In this document: piece after piece, positions 31,554-48,716 of the stretch
Layout: each line of letters opens with the position of its first letter
Numbering within the stretch: position 1 is the stretch's first letter
DNA from: Litomosoides sigmodontis
Taxonomy: Eukaryota; Nematoda; Chromadorea; Rhabditida; Onchocercidae
Direction of reading: 5' to 3'
NCBI GenBank assembly: GCA_963070105.1
Contig: OY718807.1
Location: forward strand, 1,565,001 to 1,629,000
Length of the DNA: 64,000 bases
Translations under genes and position numbers: made by a program
Notes under the pieces: model-generated
Told to the model about the DNA's origin: nothing
The model's database searches: none
Seen by the model: only the letters and a program-made list of their open reading frames with translations

Positions 31554-32430
31554 TCTCTTCCTTTCTCTCGAACTCCCTTTGTCTTTCTGTATTTCTTTCA
31601 TTTATTAGCCATACTTTTCAGATTTCTGCATGGCCTTAGGGTCTGTTTCATTCTGTTTTTTTTTGTGTTGTCTTTTAAGGCTCTTTATTTCTCCATCATT
31701 TTTTCTTAGCTCTAAGGGCAAATGCACTTGAAATAAAACGTTCCTTTTTACTTTTAATTTTCTCCTTCTTTTTCTTCTCTCTCTCTCTCTCACCCCCTCT
31801 CTCTTTCTCCCCCTTTTCGTGTTTTTTTTTTCACTTTTTCTTTCATCTAATTTACAAAGCAATTTATTTCAAATTTTTTACTTCCAATCTTCCCACTTAA
31901 TAGTTTTTTTTCCATTTTTTGTTTCCTCTCATTTCAGTTAGCGCCAAATTTCTTTCCTAATATTTTTGTTTTGTCTTATTTCAGCTAATCGAATCTAATC
32001 AGCTCATTCATTGCTGGGATATTTCCGAGTTCGCTTCCACCTTCCTTCATTTCCTCCTCCCTCTCTTTTCTCCAACTAATCCATTCTCTCATTTGTTTTT
32101 CCGGTTCCTCCACCTCTCTAATTTCCCTCCTCTAATTCATATATCCTCATTTTCCGGTTTCCATTTTCCGTCTTGCTATTCTCACTCGTTCCAACAAATA
32201 CACGCCAATGACGGACGTCCTTACTTCCGTTGTCCTCTTAGAACTGCAAAAAAAGTAAGGGAAAGGTAAAAGGGAAAGCAGTGGAAGGAGCGGAGGAACG
32301 TTCGGGATGGAAGTGCAAGGAGAAAGGGGAAACGCAGAGGGACGGATACATACTATCAGAATTAATTGAAGAACATGAATGCTAAAACTTCCTGCATACA
32401 CAAACATACGTTCACATGCACTTACACACA

Positions 32431-32482
<52 letters not shown>

Positions 32483-33705
32483 CACAGACACACACACACA
32501 CAGGAAGGCCTAGCCTAATATGTGAATACGTGGTGTGTTGATGACCTTTGAAAACTTTTACCGAATTGATTGCATACTACTTAGTTGGCTATGCATTGTT
32601 AATTTCAAACTTTATTTGCAATTACAGTTCGTCTAATTAATTAATGGTCATTTATTGTTATTATTGTTGTCTTCACTGATAACAATGTTATCTGTGGATC
32701 GTTGGACGATAGAAGAAAAAAAAACTGGCAAATATTATCACTTTATTGTCAAGTTAATACTTAGAAAGAAATATCGCAAAAAAAAAAATTTTTTTTTCAA
32801 AAAAAAGTCAAAACATTTACGGAAAGGTTTTTCTCTCTCTCTCTCTCTCATTATCTTTTTCTCTTTTCCTCTTGCTACCTTTCTCTCTACCAGAGGTGAA
32901 AAATAAAGCATTAACTGAAAGTGATGTGAGAGAAATGGAAATATAGTGGAGAAATGTTCTCACATAAACTTTGTTGTCAATATCTTCACTTTCGCTTTTC
33001 GTCACCTATCTATTAGCATTGAAAGTATAGGTATTTAATTGATTTACATTTCCAGTAATTCATTATTTCCCCTTCTTCATCCTGCATATTTCTATTAAAT
33101 TGCATGAAGTAATGATTTTTGCACTTCCTATTTAATTTACCTTCATGTATTATATAATAATTATTATTATTACTATTATAAAAATATGTGATACCAATTA
33201 ATAATAGTATTGATAATAATTAATTATTAGCAATTAATGATAACAATATAGCAAGGAAAGAATGAGCGATAATTTCCTGAATTGTTATTTAAATAAATGT
33301 TTTCACTTCATTTCGGGGAATAGATTATGTGTATATGTACGCGCGTTTGCTTTTTCTTTTTCGCTTTCTCTCTCCCTGTCTCTCTCTCTTGCTCTTCCTC
33401 TCCCTCTCCCTCCCTCCTCCCTTCTCCTTCCTGTGTAGAAATTATTTAATGTAATTGTTATTCGTATGATTATTATGATTACAGGGAAAATTGGTAATTT
33501 GCTCAAGCGAAGATACAGGTTCTCTTCATCAAACAGCAATACATTCCCTGTTACCGTTTAATAGTATCTAATTAGAATAATTAATTAACGAAAGAAAGAG
33601 AAGAAAAAAGGGAACCGACAAGTAAAGAGAGAGCTTATCACGCTGGAGCTCTGTCCGCCATCACCGCAAAAAGCAACTGCCAATATTGGCAGTGCATTAG
33701 AATTA
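31216..33705. other. Region upstream of the forkhead gene
   Basis: AT-rich, with CT tracts (31518-31550, 31770-31800) and a CA array (about 32407-32503). It may hold the promoter and untranslated exons of the forkhead gene. The first in-frame stop upstream of that gene's ATG is at 33586-33588, and a possible acceptor (ATTGGCAG) lies just before the ATG. No TATA-like element can be distinguished in this AT-rich DNA. Confidence 0.5.
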
Positions 33706-37878
<4,173 letters not shown>

Positions 37879-38154
37879 ATGCGATAAGGGAAGAAGCAGT
37901 AATTGAAGATCAGTGAATGATAATTTTTTACGTTTCCTTTTTTCTTTTTGTTTTTCAAAATTAAAATTTTCAAATACTAATACTATTATTATTATGAACA
38001 AAGAGTTCAATGAAATATTGATGGCGTGAAAAATTTTTGCAAATTAGATAATTTTCAACGAGATAAAAATACATTTTGGGGTTGAATTTTAAACATTACT
38101 ATGTTATCAGTTGAATTAAATGTCACTTTTCATTAACATTTATCCTCTTTCTCC

Positions 38155-38189
<35 letters not shown>

Positions 38190-41100
38190 ACTTCACCTCC
38201 GCACCCTTGTCCTCTCCTTTCATCCTCTTTTTCCATTTCCTTTTTTGATGATTAATGCAAATTTTTGTCTTCATTTGTGTTCCGCATTTGTCTCTATTCA
38301 AGATATACGTGTGCGTGGCTATACGTGGGTATGGGTGGATGTGTATGTGTCAGTTAGTTATTTTCAGGGATTCCTGTAGTATTTTTATTCTAGTGAAAAA
38401 TGCATTATATCAAATGTCACTACTTGTTATAATTAATACACTCAGGAATCAGATGTCGTCATCATCATCGTCATTATTATTGCCGTCATCATCATCACAA
38501 TCATCAATTATCTCCCACTTAAATTAACTCAATTCAAATTATTTAGTGAAAAGAAAAGAGAGAAAAAAAAACAACACAAAACAAATGCTTTCCTTTTAGT
38601 TCTTTCCTCTGTTTTTTTTGATCTGAAATTTTGCACAACAAATAAACTAACTAACTGAATTTTTGTTTTTTTTTCCAATTCAATAGATTTATGTTCAGAA
38701 AGTTTTTTTTCTCTATTTTTTAATTTATTAAGAGAATGAAAAAGTAAAAACAAAAATTCCATTCATTTATTTGTGTGTGTCTATCAGTGTTTTCCTCTTT
38801 TGTTTGTGTTTTTTTTTCTCCTTTTATTTCAAAATTAAAGCAAAAGTAAAAATAGGAATTGCCCCATTCCACGTTAGCTTGTTTTTCACACTTTCATTTT
38901 TCGTTTCCTTCACCTCTTTGCTAATTTATGATAAAACGAAAAAAAATTCCGAGTGTTATTGTCATCCTTATCATTATCATTATCATCCTCATTGTCATGA
39001 AATGATTGAGTGAGAAAGTGTGGTGATGTGTGATGGTAACATGCATAGTTAATAAATCTGATAATATTGTCAAAAATTAAAAAAGTAAAATGAAGAACGA
39101 AACACTTAAGTTTTACATTGCTATCGCAAAAATTCCATTTATGATTTTTCATTTAATTTTAATCGTTTCAAGAGTGAAAGCAAAAAAAAAGAGGGGGAAG
39201 AAAAGTTTTTAAGTGATAATAAATTTGAGAGATTGATTGCGAAATAAGTGGATGAAAAAATTTGAAATGCAATTTATCAATTATCATTCCAATTATTTAC
39301 ACATACATTACCCGCTACCACGTGTGCCATTCATTTTCCAATTGATGTGAAATGGAATGAAATGAAAATGAAAATGAAAAAATTTTCTTTTTCTATTTTT
39401 AGGCATTAAAAATTTTCCTTTTTTTAAATTTTTTGTCTCTTTCATATCTTTCTCTCTCTCTCATAGAATTACAATTCTATTTTTTTAGGTAATTTATTTA
39501 TGCAAAAAAAACTATGACCTAACTTTAAATTTTTTTATTTAGAAATTCTCAATTTAAACAAATAGCAATGATTATTTTCCACTTTCACGGGTCTTAGGGT
39601 CTTGGAAAGCAAATTTTTTATCATAGTTTTTCTAATTTTCTCTCTCACACTGTTATGGTTTACTTCTTTAGTTCTATGAAACTTTTGTTTTTGAAAAAAT
39701 TAGAAAAATGTTGAAATTATGAAATAGGAAACGAATACAATTAATTATATACATTAATGTTAGCTTTCTTTCTCTCTCTCTCTCCCTCTCGCTCTCTCTT
39801 TCTTGCTCCCTTATTGTTTTGTTATCTTTTAGTATTTAATTTTTACAACTGTTTCTAGTTTAATACTGTTTTTACACTTCATAGTTGTTATCAGTGTTAT
39901 CAGTAATTTTTGTGCATGATTCACCTGCCATCACGAATCATTCATCTTTTCCTTTTTCCTCTCCTGTTCTAATGATTAATTTCATCATCATTATCTCTCT
40001 CTCTCTCTCTCTCTTCTCTTTTTCACGGTTAAATGTTGAGTTGAGTGGAAACAAAAAACAAAAAAAAAATGGACGAAAACAAAAATAGAAGAAGGATAAG
40101 TGATAAAAGAAATTATCATTTGAAATCACTTCACTTCACTGCTTCACACTGATAATTTCAAGAAATGAAACTGACGATCAGATAACTCTTCTCTACCTTC
40201 TAATTCTCATTTCAGTAAATTAATTGTAGTAGCATTATCGAGCAGCAATTTCTTCCCTCTCTCTTTTCCTTCCTTTTTAAATTCATTTTTTTTTTCATAA
40301 ATAAAATTTTACTTCATATTTCTTATTCACATCACTTTTCCTAAATCTTTTTCCTTTTTTTTTTTCAACACATTTTTTTGCTGGGCCAATTTGCATTCTC
40401 AGTGATTTCAAATATATATGTTTCATCAAAACAATTTAATTTAATTTATTGTTTACTTCTTCAACTCAGCAAGGGAAATATTTGTTGGCGCTGATTGCCG
40501 ACATGAACTGTACCGGTGATTTTTTTTATGTTTACGTTTTTTTCTTCGCTCTTCAAACCATATTTTTACTTCCTTTTTTTAGGTAAACGCGTACGTGCGT
40601 GTGTGCGTATGAATGTGTGTGTGTGTGTGTGTGTATGGGTGTGTTTCTCTACTTTTTTGAATTGTTGATGTTTTTTTTTTTTGTTTTTACTACTATTGTT
40701 ATTTCAAATATGTACGATTAATTGTACCATTCACATTTTCAAAGTTTTATTATTAAAATTAATTTTTTTTACAAAAGAGGCAATTTTTTATAATTTATTG
40801 CTAATTCACATATTTCAGTACTTATTGGGCAAACTAATATATGAATTTAATCGATTTTTCCGTTTATTTTTTTCCAATTCTTATGGAATTGTGAAAAAAA
40901 AAAACAAGAAAACAACGAGCAGAAAAAAGTGAAAATTTGCTAAATCGTTTGAATTATCACTGTCATTTAATTTTGGTTGGGCACCAGTGCTGCATAACAA
41001 CACTAACATTTTTTGCTAAATCATAAAAGAGTGAAATTGATTTCCTATCTCGATTCGTCTGGATATCATTTGTAGTGGTTTACTGTTAAGGCCATATCTT

Positions 41101-43653
41101 TATCATTTTCTTTTCAGCAATAATTTCCTCCTACGTTTTGCATATAACTTCCTCCTACACTTCCATCAATTTTTTTTCCGCTATTAATTGCGAAAAAAAG
41201 AGAACGGAAAAGGAAGAGAGAAAGAAAGAGTGAAAGAAAGAAGGGAAATTCACAAAAGTCAATGCGTACTAAAATACTAGTAATAATTGTTTATCGTTTT
41301 ATTTTTTTTTAAAAAAAGGAAGAACAAGAAACATTTGGCTTATTTTACAATTCAATTCTTTTTTTTGGAAAATTTCAATTAATTGACTTTTGAATTTCAC
41401 TTCTTTCTTTTGCTCATTTCTTTTTCTACATATTTTTTTTCTTAAATGTTATCACTTCGAAAAGTTTTTAAGATTTTTAGTGCGAAGTTCAGAAAAATAA
41501 ATTTTATTTTTGAGGAAAAAAGAACAGCTCGTTTTATTTTATTTTTTTCTTACTTCGTTAACCATATTTTCCCATGCATTTCCAGTTTTGTGCTTTTATC
41601 TCTCAAATGTGAAATATTAGTGATAATAATTTAAATTTCCCCATACGGTTAATTAGCACCAGCAAAGAAAAAAATTTCGACTTTTTGCGTTTAGTAGAAG
41701 GACTGTATTTGATTTTTCGATATGCAAATTTCCAACTTTTTTTATCAGTAATTACTAATTTTTTGCATTTTTTAAATTTAAAAAGTTCTTTTCGTCGTGT
41801 GATTTTTTTTTCATTTTTTTTTAAAATTGTGTAAGTCGCTTATTTCCTTTTTTTGTTTGTATATACCTCGTTGTTGATGGTGTTTTTTTTTGTATTTGTG
41901 TTTTAAAAAAACGATTTTTTTTTTGAAATTTTACTGTAAATTTTAATACACATTATGAAGTCCCAATTTTTACAACCTGTATGATGTTACTGTTACAATT
42001 CTTGCATAACTTTTTCATTTCCCTTTTTCTCTCTCTCCCTGCCCATCTCTCTCTCTCTCTGTCGCTGGGTTTTGTTTTATTTTAGGAAGATATGGTTATG
42101 AATGAATTTTTTCTTTTTATTTTAAAATTGCTAATTAGGCACGTATGTTAAAGTAATTTTTGCGAAGTTGTTTTTTCATCAATTTGAAAAAATAAATGGA
42201 ACGAAATAATTATGTTAAATTTTTTTGCTTAATTTTTTACTATTTGAATGGTATTGTGCCTTTTTTTTTACATTAAAGTTTGATAGGATTGATGAAATTA
42301 ATGATTGAAAATTAATAAATTTGAAATTTCAATACTGTCATTTTCCTTCCCATTTTTCACCTTCATCTCCTAGAATGCTATTATATTTCTCGCTGCTTAT
42401 CAATTTTTTTCCTATTCGTATCAAACGGTTTATTTTTTATAAAAATTTTATGTTTTCTCTTTTTGGCTCTCACCGGTGCTGTCCGATAAACAGGTCATAA
42501 CTTCCCGAGTTTTCCCTCTTTTTCTTTCTCCATGTTTGCAACTATGAAATGATCAAAATTTTTGCGATGTAAGAAATGCTTACCTAACTTGTGCCTATTT
42601 TACAAATTGAAATGAATCAGTGGAAAACTGTATTTTAAATGTCTTTTTACAACAAAATTGTTTCCATCGTACTATGATACTGTTAATGATGCATTATGTT
42701 TCAGGCAAAAAAAAGAAATTTTGAGGTTTACAGAAAAAAAATATTACTGTTAGTGCAAAGGATTGTTACTGTTATCTTGAAAAGTACCGGTTACTATCCC
42801 TCTGTCTCTCTCTCTCTCTCTTTTTTTATTTAAAATGATTTTAAAAAAAGTTTTCTTTTCTTAAATTCATTAATCATAATTTACTTCGATGACAAAATTA
42901 GTTGTTCTTTGTGCGTGTGTGTGTGTCTGTTGCTGTTTTTTTTTCCATAATGAAGGAGCTATTATTGCTGTTTTGTTTCGTAAATTTGAATTTTTATTTT
43001 AAAATGAAATAAAATATTTGTTGTTTTTGTTTTTCAGGGAAACAAAGTAAAACTAGCATTTTTGAGACAAAAAAATGCTGTCATTTGAAATAGAATTTAA
43101 AAAAATGAGAATTTTTAGGTCAACAAAATTAACATTTGTTGGACAAAAATTAAAGTGTTACGTTCCAACGTACGATAACTACGTTTAATTAGCCTCGTAT
43201 AAATTGAGTGCACACGTTACTGCTACAATGTACGCATATTTCTTCGAATCATTTTAATGGTTCCAAAAAGTTGTAATTTCGATTTTGGTAGTGTTTCACG
43301 ACTGCTTGATGAAATGCTAGTTTTGAAATTCCGATGGTGTTATAGATGATAATTTAATTTAGTACGTATAATTTGCACGTAATTGCAGCAATTTCCGTAT
43401 TTACATGTGGTCGCAAGATCCATGTTTGATCCGTGCATTCAATTAACTATCCGGTTTGCCGGTTTGCTGTGCTTAGAGTTGTATTAGGTCGATTAAATTT
43501 CCATGTTGAAATTTCAGCACTGCCATGATAAAAATCTCTTTGAACTGCTAGAGAAACAACAACATTTATCAGCGATATCGATATATCAATCATAAATTAT
43601 ATCGTTTGGTACTAAACCATTCGCTTCGTGTGCACCCAAACTTACTTCTTTGG
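37879..43653. other. Forkhead 3' flank and spacer
   Basis: The first part is probably the 3' UTR of the forkhead gene. AATAAA words occur near 38640, but the true cleavage site cannot be chosen. The rest is AT-rich with CT, GT and CATCAT-type tracts. No exons with consistent phase were found on either strand. Confidence 0.5.
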
Positions 43654-46589
43654 TCAGTTCACAATCCGGCAAACAAAAATACGGTTACCGATACCGGAAT
43701 CAGCACTTAGGTCGTACCATCGTTTATGGCAGCAAATCAGCCAATGACCACACTGAGAATCGTGCGAACACTCATCACGTAACACAGCTGCGATGAGAAA
43801 ATTTTCAGGTTACACAGAAAAGAGAATTTCCGGTAAATATGATAAGTAACCGTTATGCGTAATCGGTTTTCACTTCTATGCCATCATTTCAATCCTTCAT
43901 ACACATTTCATTAGTGATTTGTTTAGCTAGCTGAGTAACCTTTTGCGAAAAATAATTCAACACGAATCGGTGTACCAAATCGTTCCGTGTAAACCGGAAG
44001 CTCAACTGAAAATATTCGCGTCAACCTGAATAAATTATTTTTATCGACAAACAGACTTAATTCATATACGTCTGTCAGCGTGACTGTTAGCTGCTAAAAC
44101 TGATAAGAGAGAGTGATAATTTCAAGTACTCTATGCAGTAACAGATCGTTACCTGAACGGTATCGATATGTTAAAGAATTTAAATTAGATCACTAATAAC
44201 TCTTTTAAAATATTTGAGAGTATTATTAATTCGAAATGATTAACAAGCACATCAACTAATGATAGAGGAAAAAAAGGATGATTATAGTGATAATAATAGG
44301 AAGTTAGCATAGATGATATCCTAACAGGATTTGGTAGGATTGTGTTTAAATTTTAGATTTTAACAACAACAATTTGTTTAAATTAATTGAATTTCGTTCT
44401 TGTGGCATTAAATTTTAGAATTCTAAATCTGACAAAATCCTTGCCCGTATGCATTCGTATTCGATTGCTACCAGCCACTCCTGTTGCTATTAGTTGTTGT
44501 TGCTGCATCATTTGACAATCGCTGTTTGTCACTTTCGATTTTCACTGTAAAAAAAACTGATAGATTAAGTTTGTTTAAATTTCAATTAAATTCATTAAAA
44601 AAAACTCTAAAAAATTTTTTGCAAAAAATAATATTTTCAAGCAAGCAATTGTAAAGATTGTTGGTGTTGTGTTTGTTGTCGTGTTATCCATCGGACGATA
44701 CAACGATTCTACTAGATCTAATTTTTTTTTTGCTTTTTCTTATTCATTAATAAGTCTAAAATATTTTGTGCTGCAAAAATTATATGGAAATTATCAAAAA
44801 TCAAAATTTTGAGTTTGAAAATACTAACCAAATAACGCTTAGCATCTGTGTCATAGGGGAAATTTCTAAAATTTTTGAAAAAATTAAAATAAAAATAATA
44901 GTCTGTTTCTCTGCGAGTATTTATAAGCATTACATCACAGTGAAATGTTTTCAATTAACATGCAATTAATTAATTCCGCCGAATATAAGAGCATAATAGC
45001 ATTTGCCCAGTGATATGAAACAGGAAAGGAACTATAGCGAAATTTGAATTGATAATGTTAAATCAGTGTTTTTAAAACGATCATAGTTTTACCAAGTGAG
45101 TGGCGCATCTGTCGCAGTCGGATCGGTTTATCTGATAAGTGCCAACAACTACCATTAACAATATAAATTTGGTGGACAGTTACCGTCACGGTTGCATGGA
45201 CCTAATTTAATCTTTTTTTTTAAAACTTTTTATCACACACCATATCTGCTTTATCGTTTCAGATCGCTAATGATGATGGTGATAATAGCGCCTTTGGAAA
45301 TTATGCTTTCTTCAAATTGATAATTTTCAATAACTTTTATTAAAACAACAAACGGTACTTTTTGCTACTTTAATTATTTGAATGGAACATTTAAAATATG
45401 CAAGTTTTATTGTGACTTACTTAATTTTCTTTTTCAAATTTGGAGCTTAACAGTTACGCAAATATATTGTTTTGCATAATTTAAATTTCATGTATTGCTT
45501 TATTATACTGACAAATAATTAGCTACCAATCTTCGCGGTAAAACAAACCAGGCCACTGAAACCATTCCGGTTGTTCCGAGTTTTCCGCTGGAAATCTCTT
45601 TTGACGTCTTTTTCGATCGTAATGGATTAATTTATATTGTAGCCGTTGTTGCGGCATTTTTTGAATTGTTTGATAGGATATATTACAGTGTAATCAAATA
45701 ATTGATTGATTAATTAATTAATTAACACTTCGTACAGCTAGTTAATAGTATGATATGTTGCTGCTAGCATAATCAATTAACAAACATTTAAAAACAAGTT
45801 CGAAACGAACTCTTATTGCATATCATTCCAAGCAATCAGTGCTGATTTGGTTAACTCAAAATTTATCATTAAAAATCTAACTTCAAATTGAACCTGAATG
45901 ATATTACTGATAACGTTTGTGATAATTCCTGAAACAATAATATCAATTTGCAGAAAATTTCTGAAAGTTTGTTTATGCAACGAAAAAAAGAAAGAAATGA
46001 AGAATTCACTGATCAAATTTATCTTGTTGTTTGTAATTTTTAGAAATACAATGAAATATTGGAGGAAATGAGATTAAAACAAATATTAAATTAAGCATTA
46101 AAAACCTGAGAGCTATAATTTCTATCAATGAGAACTTAAGTTATGCAAATGTGGAAAAGAATACTTCCCGAAGTTTAATTAGCAGATGAAGTAAGTAATT
46201 GGGGATTTCAACAATCTAATAAAACTGGTATTTTCTCTTCGTTTCATCAAAAAATTCAATTAATTAAATTTTCAGTTAGTTCAAATGTAAACATGATAAA
46301 TAGCCAATTAATAGTGACCGCTTATGAAACAAAGAGTGACCGTTACACAAAATATGTAATATGTACAATGTGCTGCTGTTGTTTCTCATAGCATAATGTT
46401 TAAATCGCTCAAGCGCTACATAGCAAATAGATTACTTAATGAATTAATTAAAAAGTTGACTTAATTAATAACTTGATAACTACATCAATTAAAAAGCTAA
46501 CCTTTTTTAATTTCTGCTGGTAGCGCTGTTTGCATGTCGTGCTGCACTATGAGGCCGATGAGAAATAGCCAAGAAGAATTTCCGCGCAT
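43654..46589 (-). CDS. Predicted secreted Cys-rich protein, prohormone-like, 119 aa
   Basis: Exons in coding order: 46589-46502, 45587-45527, 44521-44445 and 43787-43654. All phases match; intron 3 needs a GC donor. The start MRGNSSWLFLIGLIV gives a basic residue and a hydrophobic core, with likely signal cleavage near residues 22-25. A mature segment PEWFQWPGLFYRED (36-49) follows. Next come CDC (50-52), a Gln-rich stretch, and a C-terminal cysteine module DECSHDSQCGHWLICC (80-95) closed by GIGNRIFVC (107-115). There are seven cysteines in all. The C-x5-C-x5-CC spacing resembles small disulfide modules such as Dickkopf, WAP or colipase types. GNRIF and W-x-GLF-x-R recall, from memory, the insect ITG-like prohormone (prohormone-3). 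That family link is a hypothesis. It is adjacent to, and on the same strand as, a predicted membrane protein gene. No dibasic site of the usual KR/RR type is obvious, apart from HKR at 96-98. Confidence 0.6.
43788..44444 (-). other. Putative GC-AG intron in the secreted-peptide gene
   Basis: The coding frame at 44445 ends ACG-G and is followed by GCAAGG, while the acceptor at 43788 is TCATCGCAG. The only GT in the downstream open frame (TTTGTCAGA) gives the wrong phase for the Cys-rich exon. A GC donor restores it. Confidence 0.5.
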
Positions 46590-48716
46590 AATGTAAACTT
46601 TTAAATTAAATTTCATTAATATTTTCTAAAACATGACAAAAAACAGAAGGCAAAATTAGATGAAATTAACTTGATCGGATTTATTTCGATCGATTAAGAG
46701 AGAATTTGCAAAACTTTCAGCAAGCTTAACGACTAATTATAATAATTACTATTGCAGTAGTGACGGCAGGCGATAAATTTGAATTACCGGTCATTTAGTA
46801 TTAAATTAAATTATTGCTTTCTTTAGTCTTTCGTAGTTAAAGAATTTTTTAAAGAAATAAATTAGCGCTTTTTGTTTGGTTTAACACTAAACAATTTCAA
46901 TTGATTACTTCCCGTGTTTTTGCCCAAAAAAATAGAAATGTTGAATTCACATTTGATAACTAAATTATTCTGAAATTATAGAAAAACAGCTGTTCCATTA
47001 GTTGATAAAACCAAAGATTATAATACATCTCCACATATTTAGTCCAAAAAATTCATTTACATTCAAACTTACGGAAAAAAAGAAATTTTCAAATTCCCTA
47101 CATTACTAACTTAAGCAATTAACTATCGATTGGTTGATGATTTGAACGGATAAAGGTGTTCAACTAAAATTTTAAATGCCATTATACTAGAATTGTCTTG
47201 AATTAAACTTATGATCAAATTAAGAAATAGAAATAAAAGCAAACGGATAAATCAATACAGAACCATTCACTGTTTGTTTCGGCAATTTTTTATTTTCAAA
47301 CGACCACAGCAAGGACTTAGAAGATAGTGGACAATTTCCATTACCTTTTCTTCCTTTCCCATTGTCCACTACGATTATTTACATTTCAACTTACCGGCCA
47401 TCTTCCCATATTTAATGCATTTATTCAATGATCGATCCATTCACTCCCTTCCCCCTCTATCGCCATTTTCTTTTCATCTCTCCTCGCTGAAAATTTCGTC
47501 TCTTTAAAAGTTTCCAATTAATTTATTGAAAATTCTCTCTTCCAATAACTAATCACTCAAGAGTTGTTTTCATTTTTTGATTTTATTTACTTGAAATATG
47601 ATTGATATCTAAAAGTGAAATTTCATTTTCATTGAAATATGTTTCACTCATTCATTGAAAGAACTGTGCTATAATTTTCAGCAAAAAAAAAATCTATTTA
47701 GAGGTGATTGATTTTTGAGAATTGCTCCTCTTTTTTTCAAAGATTTTTTTAAAATTTATTAAAAATAATTCCACTACTACTAGCTTTTTAAATTAATTGG
47801 CTATTTTTAACGTCATCAAAATATCTTCTCATATTATCAAATGCGCTATCAATCAATGCTTAAACTACGAAATTTGACTTAATCTCATTCGAAAGCGATT
47901 ATCGCTTTTTGTAAATTAGTTTAAGCCTAAATAATAGTTTCATCATTCACTCTAAAATTCAATCACTTTTCACCTCACTTATCTTTTCATTATCAGCTAA
48001 ATAATTTGCCATTCAACAGCGATTAATCATTTCATTTCAATTAACAGTCAAATTGCGCATATGTTAATTATACGTCAAATCACTCATTCCTCATGTAATT
48101 ATTGCAACACTTCCTTCCTCTCAATTCAATTTAGAAAAAATCATGGATTTTACAGATATTCATTAAAATGAACTCGTTATTTAGGTTAAATTGAAGTTTA
48201 ATTAAAAATTAAATCAAAGTAAAGTAGGATTGGTAAGGATTTTAATGAGGTAATGAAAAATTACTATACGTTATTGTGCATACTAAAAATAAGCAATGAA
48301 GTAAGTTTTAGGAAACCGGAAAATTATCATCTTATCATCTTCTTCACTACGTGTAATTGACGTTTTTCGTGACGGACGTACTGGGAAAAATTTTGCAGTG
48401 GAAGGTTATGATTGTTATATGAAGTAATATGCGTACACTTATGACTTTTTAACCTTTTTTCAATGACTACTGCTCAAATTAGCGATCGATGCTTGATCGT
48501 AGCAATCGGTCAACTGTGATTAAAGGACGAAAAGGCGCAAAAAGTGGGAAGGGTGAAAATTTTAATCGAATTGGTAAACTTATTTTTATCATTATTTTAC
48601 ATTTTTACAACTGTTCTTTTTGTTTTATCAAAATGCCTCAAGTTTAACTTAATTTATAATATGAATTTAATAAATGTTTACAACTAATCATTGAAATATA
48701 TTTATTACTGATTAGT
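46590..48716. other. Spacer between the two minus-strand genes
   Basis: AT-rich. On the minus strand at about 47396 the sequence AGATGGCCG is followed by GTAAGTTG, a strong donor consensus. This could be an untranslated 5' exon of the peptide gene downstream. No other exon signal was found. Confidence 0.45.

Noticed and set aside
45588..45657. A start MPQQRLQYKL joined directly to the Cys-rich peptide exon
   Set aside because: There is no acceptor before this ATG. The strong acceptor ATTTCCAG at 45588 joins the signal-peptide exon at 46502 in phase, so this stretch is treated as intron. It remains an alternative first exon.
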